Both the position numbers and the translations under genes were made by a program. From UBA3064 sp016868095 (GTDB taxonomy: Bacteria > Pseudomonadota > Gammaproteobacteria > Burkholderiales > Burkholderiaceae_E), in NCBI GenBank assembly GCA_041175665.1, contig JBEDEM010000038.1:1-28919 (forward strand): DNA of 28,919 bases, read 5' to 3'. This document shows, one piece after another, positions 1-7,334 of this stretch. The stretch's first letter is position 1. Each line of letters opens with the position of its first letter. A model generated the notes under the pieces. That model ran no database searches and was not told the origin of the DNA. It was given only the letters and a program-made list of their open reading frames with translations.

Positions 1-1077
1 GGCGTACGTTCGCAGCTTGCGATCAAAATTTTTGGCGACGAACTCGATGAACTTCGACGGGTTTCTGAGCAAGTCGCACGTTTGTTAAGATCGGTTCCAG
101 GGGCGCGAGATATTCGTATTGAGCGACTTTCCGGACAGCAGTCCTTGCTTATCAACATTGACAGGGCAGCTATCGCTCGCTATGGCATCAATGTTGCAGA
201 TGTCCATGCCATTATCGAAACCGCAATCGGTGGCAAAGAAGTCAGTCTGCTTTATGAGGGCGAGCGTCGCTTTGGTATCGCTGTTCGATTTCCCGAGAGC
301 GCACGAGGCTCGATTGAGGCCATCAAGCGAATCACCCTCAAAGCGCACGACGGTGCGCTTATACCCTTGCAATCGATTGCATCGATCCAACTCAAGGACG
401 GACCAGCCCAAGTTAGCCGTGAGTCAGCAAAAAGGCGGGTTGTTGTTGGCGCCAATGTTGAAGGACGCGATCTTGGTGGCTTCGTACAAGAAGTCCAAAA
501 CCGGATGAATCAAGAAATCACGCTGCCTGAAGGCTTTGATGTTGTCTATGGCGGACAGTTTGAAAATATGGAACGTGCGATGGAAACCCTGTCGATCATC
601 GTTCCGGTCACCATCGCAGCGATCTTCTTTTTGCTTTTTATGCTCTTTAGCTCGTTAAAGATGGCGGGTCTAATCATTATGGTTCTACCCTTTGCATCGA
701 TCGGTGGCATCGTCGGACTGGCGATAACAGGCGAATACTTATCAGTACCAGCCTCAGTTGGGTTTATCGCTCTATGGGGTATTGCCGTCTTAAACGGCGT
801 GGTCCTGGTCACTTGCATCCGACGCTTTCGCGATGACGGATTATCGATCGCAGAAGCCGTGCGCGAAGGTTGCGTACAGCGTTTCCGTCCCGTGATCATG
901 ACAGCCACAGTGGCCTTGTTGGGTTTAGTACCTTTTCTCTTTGCTACGGGTCCGGGCTCTGAGGTCCAGCGACCACTTGCCATCGTGGTTATCGGAGGGC
1001 TTATTACCTCAACCCTGTTGACGCTTGTCGTGTTACCAAGTTTATATCGATGGTTTGATGACCAGGAAGATGAATAA
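1..1077 (+). CDS. CzcA/CusA-family heavy-metal RND efflux pump, C-terminal part
   Basis: The frame is open from base 1, so this is the 3' part (358 codons plus stop) of a larger gene that starts before the window. The fragment covers the second periplasmic porter half (about residues 1-190) followed by the last transmembrane bundle. The motif GGQFENMERA followed by a long hydrophobic stretch, the segment IALWGIAVLNGVVLV and the RFRPVIMTA-type loop are typical of the HME (heavy-metal efflux) branch of RND pumps rather than drug-type AcrB. Members use the proton gradient to export mono- or divalent metal ions from periplasm or cytoplasm through a tripartite envelope complex. The metal-selecting residues lie in the missing N-terminal part, so Cu/Ag versus Zn/Co/Cd cannot be decided. 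The partner membrane-fusion and outer-membrane genes would be expected upstream. It converges on fliG with 31 bp between stops. Confidence 0.9.
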   Translation, partial: GVRSQLAIKIFGDELDELRRVSEQVARLLRSVPGARDIRIERLSGQQSLLINIDRAAIARYGINVADVHAIIETAIGGKEVSLLYEGERRFGIAVRFPESARGSIEAIKRITLKAHDGALIPLQSIASIQLKDGPAQVSRESAKRRVVVGANVEGRDLGGFVQEVQNRMNQEITLPEGFDVVYGGQFENMERAMETLSIIVPVTIAAIFFLLFMLFSSLKMAGLIIMVLPFASIGGIVGLAITGEYLSVPASVGFIALWGIAVLNGVVLVTCIRRFRDDGLSIAEAVREGCVQRFRPVIMTATVALLGLVPFLFATGPGSEVQRPLAIVVIGGLITSTLLTLVVLPSLYRWFDDQEDE

Positions 1078-1108
1078 TTAGGAACCGATGGCTGAGGGCA
1101 ACGCAGTC

Positions 1109-2209
1109 TTACAGGAAGCCTGCGTCTCCCCCCTCTTTCTTGCGTTCCATGATGATTCGGCCTTCTTGGTGGAGCATCCGACCCGTTGTGAGAATCTGTT
1201 TCTGTGCGTCCTCAACATCGGCAACCTTGGTTGGTCCTCTCGCAGCGAGATCTTCGCGCACCGTGTCGGCTGCGCGTTTGGCCATATTTTTGAATATTTT
1301 TTCGCGAAGTTTTGGTGAAGCACCTTTAAGAGCGACCACCAACACATCTTGGGTGACCTCGAGCATCAAGGTCTGGATCGCCTTGTCTTCGAGCTCGATC
1401 AAGTCCTCGAAGGTAAACATTTTCTCGACAATGGCATCGGCAAGCTCGCCATCGTACTTGCGGATCTCCTCGATAGCTTCCATGTCCATACCACCGGACA
1501 ACAAGTTGAGGATCTCCGCCGTTGGGATGACCCCTCCAACGTTTGATCGCTTGGTGTCTTGAGCTCCCATGTTCATCATGGTCTCGTTCAATTCCTTGAG
1601 CGCCGCTGGCTGTACTTTCTCGAGCAAGGCCACACGCAAGACCACCTCGTTTCGAATGTCCGCGGGGAAAAGTTTCAGCAATGCAGAGGCTTGGGGTGGC
1701 TCGTAGAAGGTGAGAATCGTTGCCAGCACCTGAGGGTGCTCATTTTTCAAAATTTCATAGGCAACGTCGGGATCGAGGCGCTTCAATGCATCGAGGCCCG
1801 ACATATCGATTGCAGCCTCAAGCTTGCCAAGCAAATCCGAAGCACCCTCGGTACCTAGTGCCTTTTGCAGCATGTTCTGCATAAACGAGTCGGTATCGAA
1901 AGCCACTTGCGCATTGCTCACAGTAGCCTCTTTGAAATCTCTCAGCACCGACAACAAAATATCCCGGTTGAGCGACCGCACAATCGCCATCTTGCTCGAA
2001 ATTCGCTGCACTTCCATAGGAGTGACCTGGCGCAATACGTCGGCGGCAACTTCAGGTCCAACGGACAGCAAAACAACCGCCGCTTTTGACGCTCCATCGA
2101 GGTCTTCAAATCGTGTTGGTGCGGCCCCTGCAGCCTTTGCACCTTCCTTAATCTGCTCCGCCAAAGAGAGCTGCTTTTTAGGGGCTTCCTGTTGGGTTTC
2201 TTCTGCCAT
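1109..2209 (-). CDS. fliG: Flagellar motor switch protein FliG
   Basis: The 366-residue protein has the three FliG regions: an N domain (SKAAVVLLSVGPEVAADVL, about 41-59), the middle-domain signature EHPQ (157-160) and the C-terminal torque domain. In the C domain the charges that face the stator in E. coli are kept or conservatively replaced: Lys295 in ALKG, Arg312 in KRAAD, Glu319-Asp320 in VRED, and Lys328 where E. coli has Arg. The protein would sit in the cytoplasmic C ring/MS ring and convert ion flow into rotation and switching. It is about 35 residues longer than usual, because of a charged N-terminal extension (residues 1-37) and a short polar tail. FliG genes normally lie in a fliE-fliF-fliG-fliH operon. 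Here no flagellar gene is adjacent, so this is either an orphan copy or a split flagellar locus. No clear Shine-Dalgarno precedes the ATG. An internal start near residue 37 is possible. Confidence 0.93.
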   Translation of the reverse strand: MAEETQQEAPKKQLSLAEQIKEGAKAAGAAPTRFEDLDGASKAAVVLLSVGPEVAADVLRQVTPMEVQRISSKMAIVRSLNRDILLSVLRDFKEATVSNAQVAFDTDSFMQNMLQKALGTEGASDLLGKLEAAIDMSGLDALKRLDPDVAYEILKNEHPQVLATILTFYEPPQASALLKLFPADIRNEVVLRVALLEKVQPAALKELNETMMNMGAQDTKRSNVGGVIPTAEILNLLSGGMDMEAIEEIRKYDGELADAIVEKMFTFEDLIELEDKAIQTLMLEVTQDVLVVALKGASPKLREKIFKNMAKRAADTVREDLAARGPTKVADVEDAQKQILTTGRMLHQEGRIIMERKKEGGDAGFL

Positions 2210-2293
2210 AAGGTCGGTGTCAAAAAGTGGATGTGCAAGGTCCAGTTCGTAATCACGCGGAGTCTACGACAATATTGCACTTTTGGGCACTAG

Positions 2294-2307
2294 TCCTAGG
2301 TCCTAGG
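2294..2307. repeat. Tandem TCCTAGG pair in a CTAG cluster between fliG and the ABM gene
   Basis: Two adjacent copies of TCCTAGG follow an ACTAGT, so the tetranucleotide CTAG occurs three times (2290, 2296, 2303) at 6-7 bp intervals. It lies in the 146 bp space between divergent fliG (start 2209) and the leader ORF (start 2356). The spacing and self-complementarity could suit an operator, but no repressor family is assigned. Confidence 0.4.
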
Positions 2308-2355
2308 GCGGGTACCATGTTGGGTTAGCGTCAATCAACGACCCGAGGAGTTTTT

Positions 2356-2415
2356 ATGCCGCTTACCATGTGCTTCTTAAACATAAAGCCTCAAGCTAAT
2401 CAATCCCCACCTTAG
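2356..2415 (+). CDS. 19-codon leader ORF, probably coupled to the ABM gene
   Basis: A GAGGAG Shine-Dalgarno at 2345-2350 sits five bases before an ATG at 2356. This opens a 19-residue frame, starting MPLTMC and ending QSPP, that stops with TAG at 2413-2415. The stop is two bases before the GTG (2418) of the next gene, which has no ribosome site of its own. This layout is typical of translational coupling: ribosomes finishing the leader restart at the GTG. The peptide has no run of a single regulatory amino acid and no recognisable family. An alternative is that the leader is the true N-terminus of the downstream protein and a frameshift separates them. However, the ABM-family start MLALLFEFEPRPG fits the GTG well. 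Confidence 0.4.
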   Translation: MPLTMCFLNIKPQANQSPP

Positions 2416-2417
2416 AC

Positions 2418-3116
2418 GTGTTAGCCCTTTTGTTTGAATTCGAACCAAGGCCTGGCCAGCTGCCGCGATATTTGGACATCGCAGCAAGCTTGAGGCCTTC
2501 GCTTTTGCAGACTGAGGGCTTTCTTTACATCGACCGTTTCCAGAGTCTTTCCCGACCAGAGGTCTATCTTTCACACTCGCTTTGGCGTGACGAGGCATCG
2601 ATTGCGCGCTGGCGCAGTTTCGAACCACATTTTTACGCACAGCGAGAAGCACGAGAAAACATCCTAGCCGGGTATCGCTTAAGAATATCCACCGTGCTCC
2701 AAGTCGATCGCGCTTGGTCCCCAGTTTATGATCAACGGCCTGGCAAACCAAGGCTTGGCATCCAGATCCAATACGAAGAAGCTGATAAGCGCGCTAACCC
2801 TGCGATGGCTGAACACGATAAGCTTGAAGCAGCAAAAGCTACACCTGCTAAGTCGCTCGAAGCAAGTGGCAGACCAAGTCAGATCGAAAAGTTTCAAAGC
2901 CTTAATCATGCGGGGCTCGTGTTAAGTGTTCGATCAGAGCGCTTGGATGAGCAAGCGGCAAAACCCTATGTCGATCAACAATGGGCTTGCAAAATCGGCC
3001 CACCCGACTACCCAGGGCCGATTCTGGCTTGGGTCGACCGCGACTACAGCATGCACGAGCGCGACGAAGCACCTCAGTTTCACCGGAGCTGCCCGGTACA
3101 TCGCCAGCCAACTTAA
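2418..3116 (+). CDS. ABM-fold (antibiotic biosynthesis monooxygenase-like) protein with unknown C-terminal domain; probable frameshift near the end
   Basis: Residues 1-95 match the ferredoxin-like ABM fold: LALLFEFEPRPGQ, then GFLYIDRFQSL, then LSHSLWRDEASIARWR, then AGYRLRISTVLQ. ABM proteins are usually about 100 residues, whereas this one has an extra 130-140 residues that I do not recognise. They contain the tracts YPGPILAWVDRDY and, in another frame, FTGAARYIASQLNLPG. As deposited the frame ends at 3116 with a poor tail (HRSCPVHRQPT). Removing one T from TTT at 3078-3080 continues the protein as QFTGAARYIASQ to a TGA at 3139-3141. That TGA overlaps the next gene's ATG as ATGA, the classic coupled arrangement, so I think the intact product is about 240 residues. 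Substrate unknown. The GTG start was chosen because an in-frame stop lies at 2397 and the family begins here. Confidence 0.7.
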   Translation: MLALLFEFEPRPGQLPRYLDIAASLRPSLLQTEGFLYIDRFQSLSRPEVYLSHSLWRDEASIARWRSFEPHFYAQREARENILAGYRLRISTVLQVDRAWSPVYDQRPGKPRLGIQIQYEEADKRANPAMAEHDKLEAAKATPAKSLEASGRPSQIEKFQSLNHAGLVLSVRSERLDEQAAKPYVDQQWACKIGPPDYPGPILAWVDRDYSMHERDEAPQFHRSCPVHRQPT

Positions 3117-3137
3117 TTTGCCAGGAGACTTAAGTCC

Positions 3138-3441
3138 ATGATTCACGTTCTTGCCGTCATNNNNNNNNNNNCAACGCGATGCAGTACTCGAACATTTTCG
3201 TGCCAACGTACCAAGTGTATTGGCTGAGGACGGTTGCATCGCCTACGGCGCTGCGATTGATGTCGATGCCGGCCCCTCATTTCAAGCAAAACATGGGCCC
3301 GATAGCTTCGTGGTGGTTGAGCAATGGGCAAGCATGGATGCCCTGAAGGCACACGCAGCAGCCCCGCACATGGCGAGCTATGCAGCGAAGACCAAGGATC
3401 TTGTTGCGTCCAGGCAGATTTACATCTTGAATCCTATTTAA
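3138..3441 (+). CDS. Putative quinol monooxygenase (ABM/YgiN-like), interrupted by an N run
   Basis: The ATG at 3138 has an AGGAG at 3123-3127 and begins MIHVLAV. After 11 N the sequence continues QRDAVLEHFRANV, then VLAEDGCIAYG, then FVVVEQWASMDALKAH, and ends IYILNPI. This is the usual single ABM domain of about 100 residues, related to YgiN-type quinol monooxygenases and small dioxygen-using dimers. The EDGC-x-x-Y segment and the VVEQW segment are family hallmarks. The start and the body are in different frames across the gap, so the real gap must be 10, 13, 16 (and so on) bases rather than 11. It overlaps the stop of the frame-corrected upstream ABM gene by ATGA, so the two ABM proteins are probably co-translated and may work on the same substrate. 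Confidence 0.8.
3161..3171. other. Assembly gap (11 N) inside the second ABM gene
   Basis: Eleven undetermined bases separate the N-terminal seven codons from the rest of the gene. The number is not compatible with the reading frame on both sides, so its length is an estimate. Confidence 0.98.
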
Positions 3442-3465
3442 CGTCCGACAGATAAGTCCTGTTCA

Positions 3466-3786
3466 ATGCCTGGTATCGAAGGTTTGAGTCATCACCCCCT
3501 GGGCTGCTGTCTGGCAGTCCTATGCCAGCCGGCTGCTAAGCGCAATAGCATTGGTACCTGGCACGATGGCCATTTGCGAATTCAATTATTAGCCGCACCG
3601 ATTGAAGGCAAGGCCAACGAAAGCTTACAAAACCTGCTGGCTGGCTGTTTTGACCTGAAAAGGCGCGATGTGCAACTACTAAGTGGGGAGCACAACCGAC
3701 GTAAACGGGTGCTGCTTCGTGGTATTCGGATGGAGCAAGCCAAGGATCGAATCGAGCAGTTGCATCGTGATCAAGCCTCTGAGTAG
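3466..3786 (+). CDS. DUF167 / UPF0235 (YggU-like) protein
   Basis: This 106-residue protein matches the YggU/UPF0235 family: CQPAAKRNSIG (about 20-30), then the diagnostic LAAPIEGKANESL and LLSGEHNRRKRVLLRG. The family is small, cytoplasmic and widespread. Its structure is known from E. coli YggU, but its biochemical role is unknown. Family members often sit beside yggT, proC or yggS, none of which is here. The start is weakly defined because no good ribosome site precedes ATG 3466. The N-terminal 15 residues are less conserved than the rest. Confidence 0.85.
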   Translation: MPGIEGLSHHPLGCCLAVLCQPAAKRNSIGTWHDGHLRIQLLAAPIEGKANESLQNLLAGCFDLKRRDVQLLSGEHNRRKRVLLRGIRMEQAKDRIEQLHRDQASE

Positions 3787-3790
3787 TTTG

Positions 3791-4243
3791 ATGGCCTGCT
3801 CAAGCCCCAGGCTACTTGGTCCATTGGGCGTTGCCTGCATCAGCCTGTTTTTGCAGGCCTGTCACGTCAGGACGCCAGAATTTCATTGCAAACTTGCAGC
3901 GTCGCCCCGTGAAAACATGGAGGTAGCGATGTCACCGCTCGCCCTGAGTTTTGAGGATCGCTCATTCAGTTTTGTTGAAGAACGGGGCAATCAACGACTC
4001 TATCGCGAATCCTCATCCGGCCGCCTGCTGGTATTTGACCTGTCATCGATGCAGCTTAACGAATACGAGGCAGCTAAAAAGAGCAACGATGCTGCTAGCG
4101 ATCAGGTTCTGCCCCGTTCCATGCAAACAGAAGCGAGCAGACCGCTAGCACTCAGCTTTCACATGGCGACTCCACCCTCAAAACAATGGATATGCGAGCG
4201 CTACAAGATGCTCAGCGCTCGAACCACTACTTCGTTGGGCTAG
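3791..4243 (+). CDS. Small hypothetical lipoprotein
   Basis: From the ATG at 3791 the 150-residue product begins with a hydrophobic stretch ending LFLQAC, a plausible lipobox with Cys at residue 23. It is therefore predicted to be exported and lipid-anchored. The frame is open further upstream, but that part overlaps the DUF167 gene in another frame and would bury the signal peptide, so the later start is preferred. The start is four bases after the DUF167 stop, suggesting co-transcription. The mature part is polar, with a possible beta-rich stretch (FSFVEERGNQRLYRES) and no domain I recognise. Its last 17 bases overlap the convergent gene on the other strand. Confidence 0.55.
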   Translation: MACSSPRLLGPLGVACISLFLQACHVRTPEFHCKLAASPRENMEVAMSPLALSFEDRSFSFVEERGNQRLYRESSSGRLLVFDLSSMQLNEYEAAKKSNDAASDQVLPRSMQTEASRPLALSFHMATPPSKQWICERYKMLSARTTTSLG

Positions 4244-4976
4244 CCTTTGCCGGTGCGGCAGCCGAGCGCTCGAGTACATCTCCACCGTAAGTGATGGTGA
4301 TCTCACCACCGCTTTGCAGGCGTGACGACAAGGCTGCTCGGACTTTGTCTTCGAGCGATGGAACTTGAACATGACGCTGCTTAGCGCTCAGTTCAGCGGC
4401 GCTCGTCTGGGCAGCTGCCACGGGTACCGTTAAGCCGGGCGCGCTTGAAGCATTGGGCGCAGCTTTATTTGCAGTCGTTTGAGCGCTTTGTTGCGAAAGC
4501 GCGCTTGGCGTTAGCGAAGCTTGCTCTTGTGGTTTTCCACCCTGGACAGCAGTGCCAGCCGTTTGAGGCTGGGGGCCCGCAGGCAGCGCTTGCGCCATCG
4601 GTGGTTTGACCTGTATGGGATTCATGCTAGGCAACCCAACCGGCACCTCGCGTTCTTTTTGGACCTTTTCATCCTTTTCAGGCGCAGCGCCGCCCGATCC
4701 GCCAGCACCCGATCCAGCACTCGAGCCATTTGAAGCCGAGGACATGAGCGCTCTTGCCTTTGCGCTAGCGACGTCTAAATCAGAGCTTGGCTTATCTTTG
4801 CTCGCCGAGCTGTCTACAGACGCCCCTGCTCCGGCGCCCTTACCTGGACCAAAACTTGCAACGCCCGACCATACAATCGCGCTTGGTAAGGCGATGAACA
4901 AAAGAAGTAATGCGATGAGGGTTCGCCCAGGTGTCATGAATCTGCGAAAACGATCGAATACTGACTCCGCACGCAT
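4227..4976 (-). CDS. Ala/Ser/Pro-rich membrane-anchored protein, unknown function
   Basis: The 249-residue product has a basic N-terminus (FDRFRRFM) and one transmembrane segment (about 19-41, LIALLLLFIALPSAIVW), then a long low-complexity region rich in Ala, Ser, Gly, Pro and Gln (about 45-200). It ends in a short ordered stretch of about 45 residues (VPSLEDKVRAALSSRL, GGEITITYGGDV). The topology suggests an inner-membrane anchor with a flexible periplasmic linker carrying a small terminal domain, as in proteins that reach across the periplasm. I do not recognise the terminal segment. A GGGGA eight bases before ATG 4976 supports the start. It is convergent with the lipoprotein gene and divergent from the DUF3429 gene. 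The 184 bp upstream of it (4977-5160) holds the shared divergent promoter space, with only a weak promoter match. Confidence 0.65.
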   Translation of the reverse strand: MRAESVFDRFRRFMTPGRTLIALLLLFIALPSAIVWSGVASFGPGKGAGAGASVDSSASKDKPSSDLDVASAKARALMSSASNGSSAGSGAGGSGGAAPEKDEKVQKEREVPVGLPSMNPIQVKPPMAQALPAGPQPQTAGTAVQGGKPQEQASLTPSALSQQSAQTTANKAAPNASSAPGLTVPVAAAQTSAAELSAKQRHVQVPSLEDKVRAALSSRLQSGGEITITYGGDVLERSAAAPAKASPTK

Positions 4977-5160
4977 GCTTTTATCCCCAAGTGTTAGCGC
5001 TTTTCTTGGCCCCTAAAACCTGACCAAGATTCAATGAGATTCGTTGAGCTGTCGATAATAACAAGCCTGTCTAATTCCAACATACTTGACGTTATCGCAA
5101 TCATTTCGACTTTAAGGACTCGATCCACCACCTTGCGATCTCTTCGAAAGCGATCATCCG

Positions 5161-5637
5161 ATGAATCAATCTTCATTTTGGCAAAACCTCTTACCTCACC
5201 TGCGATGGCTAGGTTATGGCGGATTATTGCCTTTTGCATCCTTCGCACTCGGCGCAGCACTGCTGCCCAATGAGAGCCATCAAACGCTCAGCTTGCTCTT
5301 GCTAAGGGTTTATGGCCTGTCAATTGTGAGCTTCATCGGAGCAATCTCCTGGGGGTTGGCTATTGCGGCACCAGAGCTTACCGAACAAGAGCGTCGATCG
5401 CTTCTTTATTGGAGCGTTGTACCTTCTTTACTTGGATGCTCAAGTTTCCTCTTGCCTTCGTCCGGTGCCTGTCTCACCTTGGCGGTGATCGCCGCGCTCG
5501 CGCTTGCGGTGGATTTGCGAACCGCGATGCACCTCAAACTGCCCGCTTCATGGCGCATTCTTAGACTGCATTTATCGCTCGGCGCCATTGCATCGCTCGG
5601 CGCGGGCGCGTATGTTGCGCATATCAGCGGTCGATGA
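5161..5637 (+). CDS. DUF3429 membrane protein
   Basis: The 158-residue protein has about five hydrophobic segments and the DUF3429 pattern: LGYGGLLPFASFALGA near the N-terminus, LSIVSFIGAISWGLA in the second/third helices, and LLYWSVVPSLLG after a short cytoplasmic loop. The family (related to eukaryotic TMEM69) is an inner-membrane protein of unknown function, usually about 150 residues, so this copy is full length. No strong ribosome site precedes ATG 5161. The gene ends 17 bp before the stop of the convergent outer-membrane protein. Confidence 0.8.
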   Translation: MNQSSFWQNLLPHLRWLGYGGLLPFASFALGAALLPNESHQTLSLLLLRVYGLSIVSFIGAISWGLAIAAPELTEQERRSLLYWSVVPSLLGCSSFLLPSSGACLTLAVIAALALAVDLRTAMHLKLPASWRILRLHLSLGAIASLGAGAYVAHISGR

Positions 5638-5653
5638 TCTGCCACTCGCCAAA

Positions 5654-6481
5654 CTAAAAACGATAACCGAGTGCAGCAGACCAAAAGCCACCGCCACGGT
5701 GTCGATCCCATTGAAGGCTCATATCGGCTACCAATAAATTGAGGTGTAAACCGAAGGAAGGATTTGCTTCAAGCTGAGTTGAGTGATGGCGAGAGGGATT
5801 GTCAAACAAAGCTGCAGCAAGACCCCCATCAAGGCGAAGACTACTGCGCAAAACACTGTAAGCAGCCGTGAGGCTAAGCGGGCCGAATCCCTTTGATCCG
5901 CGCAACTCAAGCATTTGTGAACCGATCCGAAGATCTTGCTCGTTGAGACTTTGGCTCGCTGATAGCCGAAGCCCGATGGCAGGCATCAGTATCGATCCTG
6001 GATGGAGCGCCCAGCGCCAATCCAAGCCCGCAGTCTGCGCACCAAAACCAGGAAGTCGATTCAAGCTGAGTCCAACATCCATATCCCAGGGCAGGCCTTT
6101 ACCGACCCGCAAACCAGGTACCCAATAATGCGAAGCGAACTCGGCTGATGGACTTAAAGCAATAGCACGCTGCCAAATAGGCCCGGAGGCGACACGATAA
6201 GCGGTGCTCGTAACAGCAAGCTCAAAACCGCTTAAGCCCAAAGGTGTAGCGGGACTGAGCGCCCTAAAAGCAACGGCCTGACCAAGATCTGACGTCAGAC
6301 GCTTGAATTCATGCGAACTCAGGGAAAGCTTCTCAGCGCTTGCGAGCACTGCAACTTGCGCATCAGCCACAACCTGCGCCCTTGCTTGAAAACTTGCCAT
6401 CAGCAAAAGGCTAGAAAGCCACAACGAGCAGCGCCGCAATCGGCATTGACAACAAAGGGAAAAAAGCCACATGCTCAGCAT
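5654..6481 (-). CDS. Outer-membrane beta-barrel protein, unknown function
   Basis: The product (275 residues from ATG 6481) has a signal-peptide-like segment ending ASFQARAQ, then alternating amphipathic strands such as GLSLNRLPGFG, PAIGLRLSASQSL and LHLNLLVADMSLQW. It ends in GYRF, and a terminal aromatic residue after a last strand is the usual outer-membrane barrel assembly signal. I infer an 8- to 12-strand barrel in the outer membrane; no specific family is recognised. The start is uncertain. The frame is open to a TTG at 6511 that has GGAGG only two bases away, ATG 6481 lacks a ribosome site, and a TTG at 6439 would give the most conventional signal peptide (beginning RRCSLWLSSLLL). It is downstream of livF on the same strand with 45 bp between them. 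Confidence 0.7.
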   Translation of the reverse strand: MLSMWLFSLCCQCRLRRCSLWLSSLLLMASFQARAQVVADAQVAVLASAEKLSLSSHEFKRLTSDLGQAVAFRALSPATPLGLSGFELAVTSTAYRVASGPIWQRAIALSPSAEFASHYWVPGLRVGKGLPWDMDVGLSLNRLPGFGAQTAGLDWRWALHPGSILMPAIGLRLSASQSLNEQDLRIGSQMLELRGSKGFGPLSLTAAYSVLRSSLRLDGGLAAALFDNPSRHHSTQLEANPSFGLHLNLLVADMSLQWDRHRGGGFWSAALGYRF

Positions 6482-6556
6482 AAGCAAAGTATAAACCTTG
6501 TCGGCCTTCAAGACCTCCAGGTGGCTTATATCTTGCGCCGACTTTTGATCTAGTAA

Positions 6557-7333
6557 CTAAACCGAAAGATATTTGCGCTTAACCTCTTCATTTTGATCTA
6601 ACTCTTTGATCGTTCCGATGAACACATCGCGGCCTCGATCAATGACAACCGCGCGATCGGCCAGGCCAAGGCAGAAATGTAAGTTTTGCTCTGCCAGCAC
6701 AATGGTTGTACCCGCGACCTTCAAATCGGCAATCAAACGTCCTATCCTTTGGACCATGATCGGTGCAAGCCCTTCACTGGGCTCATCGAGCAAAAGGACG
6801 CTGGGATTTCCCATCAGACAGCGGCCAACGGTCAGCATTTGCTGTTCGCCCCCAGACAATTGACCTCCGAGTCGTTGCTTTAGTGGTCCAAGCAAGGGAA
6901 GCATGTCGTAAACACGCTCGAGTGTCCATGGAAAATCTCCCTTAACCGAAGCCTTGATCGCTATTTGCAAATTATCGTCGACGGTTAAATCCGGGAAGAT
7001 TTGCCGATCTTCAGGTACAAAACCTATACCCATTTTTGCGATTCGATGGCTTGCCATCGATTGCACCTCAATGCCCTGCAAGGCCACCTTCCCAGACTGG
7101 ATGGGTAGCACACCTGCAATCGCCTTCATGGTCGTGCTTTTACCGGCACCGTTTCGGCCCAAGAGTGCGAGCGTTTCCCCCTCGCTAACCTGCAGGGACA
7201 TATCGAAAAGTACCTGGCTCGATCCGTAGGAAACATTAATCGAAGAAACCTTGAGAACCGACCGACGAGCACTGCCTGCTGCGTCTTGGTGAACGCCATC
7301 TGCAATACCCTTTGGTCGCTCCTCTTTGCTCAT
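6557..7333 (-). CDS. livF: HAAT-family ABC transporter ATP-binding protein LivF
   Basis: This 258-residue nucleotide-binding subunit carries Walker A (GRNGAGKSTT), the ABC signature LSGGEQQ and Walker B VLLLDEPSEGLAP; the SEGLAP tail of Walker B is characteristic of LivF. It energises import of amino acids or related organic acids as a partner of LivG beneath the LivHM permease. The open frame continues to 7366. ATG 7333 is preferred because it starts one base after the livG stop (TAG at 7337-7335), fitting tight coupling. Residues 1-25 before the ABC domain form a polar extension. It is the last gene of the operon. Confidence 0.92.
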   Translation of the reverse strand: MSKEERPKGIADGVHQDAAGSARRSVLKVSSINVSYGSSQVLFDMSLQVSEGETLALLGRNGAGKSTTMKAIAGVLPIQSGKVALQGIEVQSMASHRIAKMGIGFVPEDRQIFPDLTVDDNLQIAIKASVKGDFPWTLERVYDMLPLLGPLKQRLGGQLSGGEQQMLTVGRCLMGNPSVLLLDEPSEGLAPIMVQRIGRLIADLKVAGTTIVLAEQNLHFCLGLADRAVVIDRGRDVFIGTIKELDQNEEVKRKYLSV

Positions 7334-7334
7334 G

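Noticed and set aside
1063..1117. Possible fourth duplicated convergent junction between the RND pump and fliG (CAGGAAG repeated 49 bp apart)
   Set aside because: Only seven bases match and the flanks do not align, unlike the three junctions reported.
1559..2280. Several open frames opposite and inside fliG
   Set aside because: fliG is unambiguous by motif, so these are shadows without recognisable domains.
5086..5115. Possible sigma-70 promoter (TTGACG followed about 17 bases later by an AT-rich hexamer) before the DUF3429 gene
   Set aside because: The -35 is good, but the -10 candidates (ACTTTA/CTTTAA) match poorly, so I did not call it.
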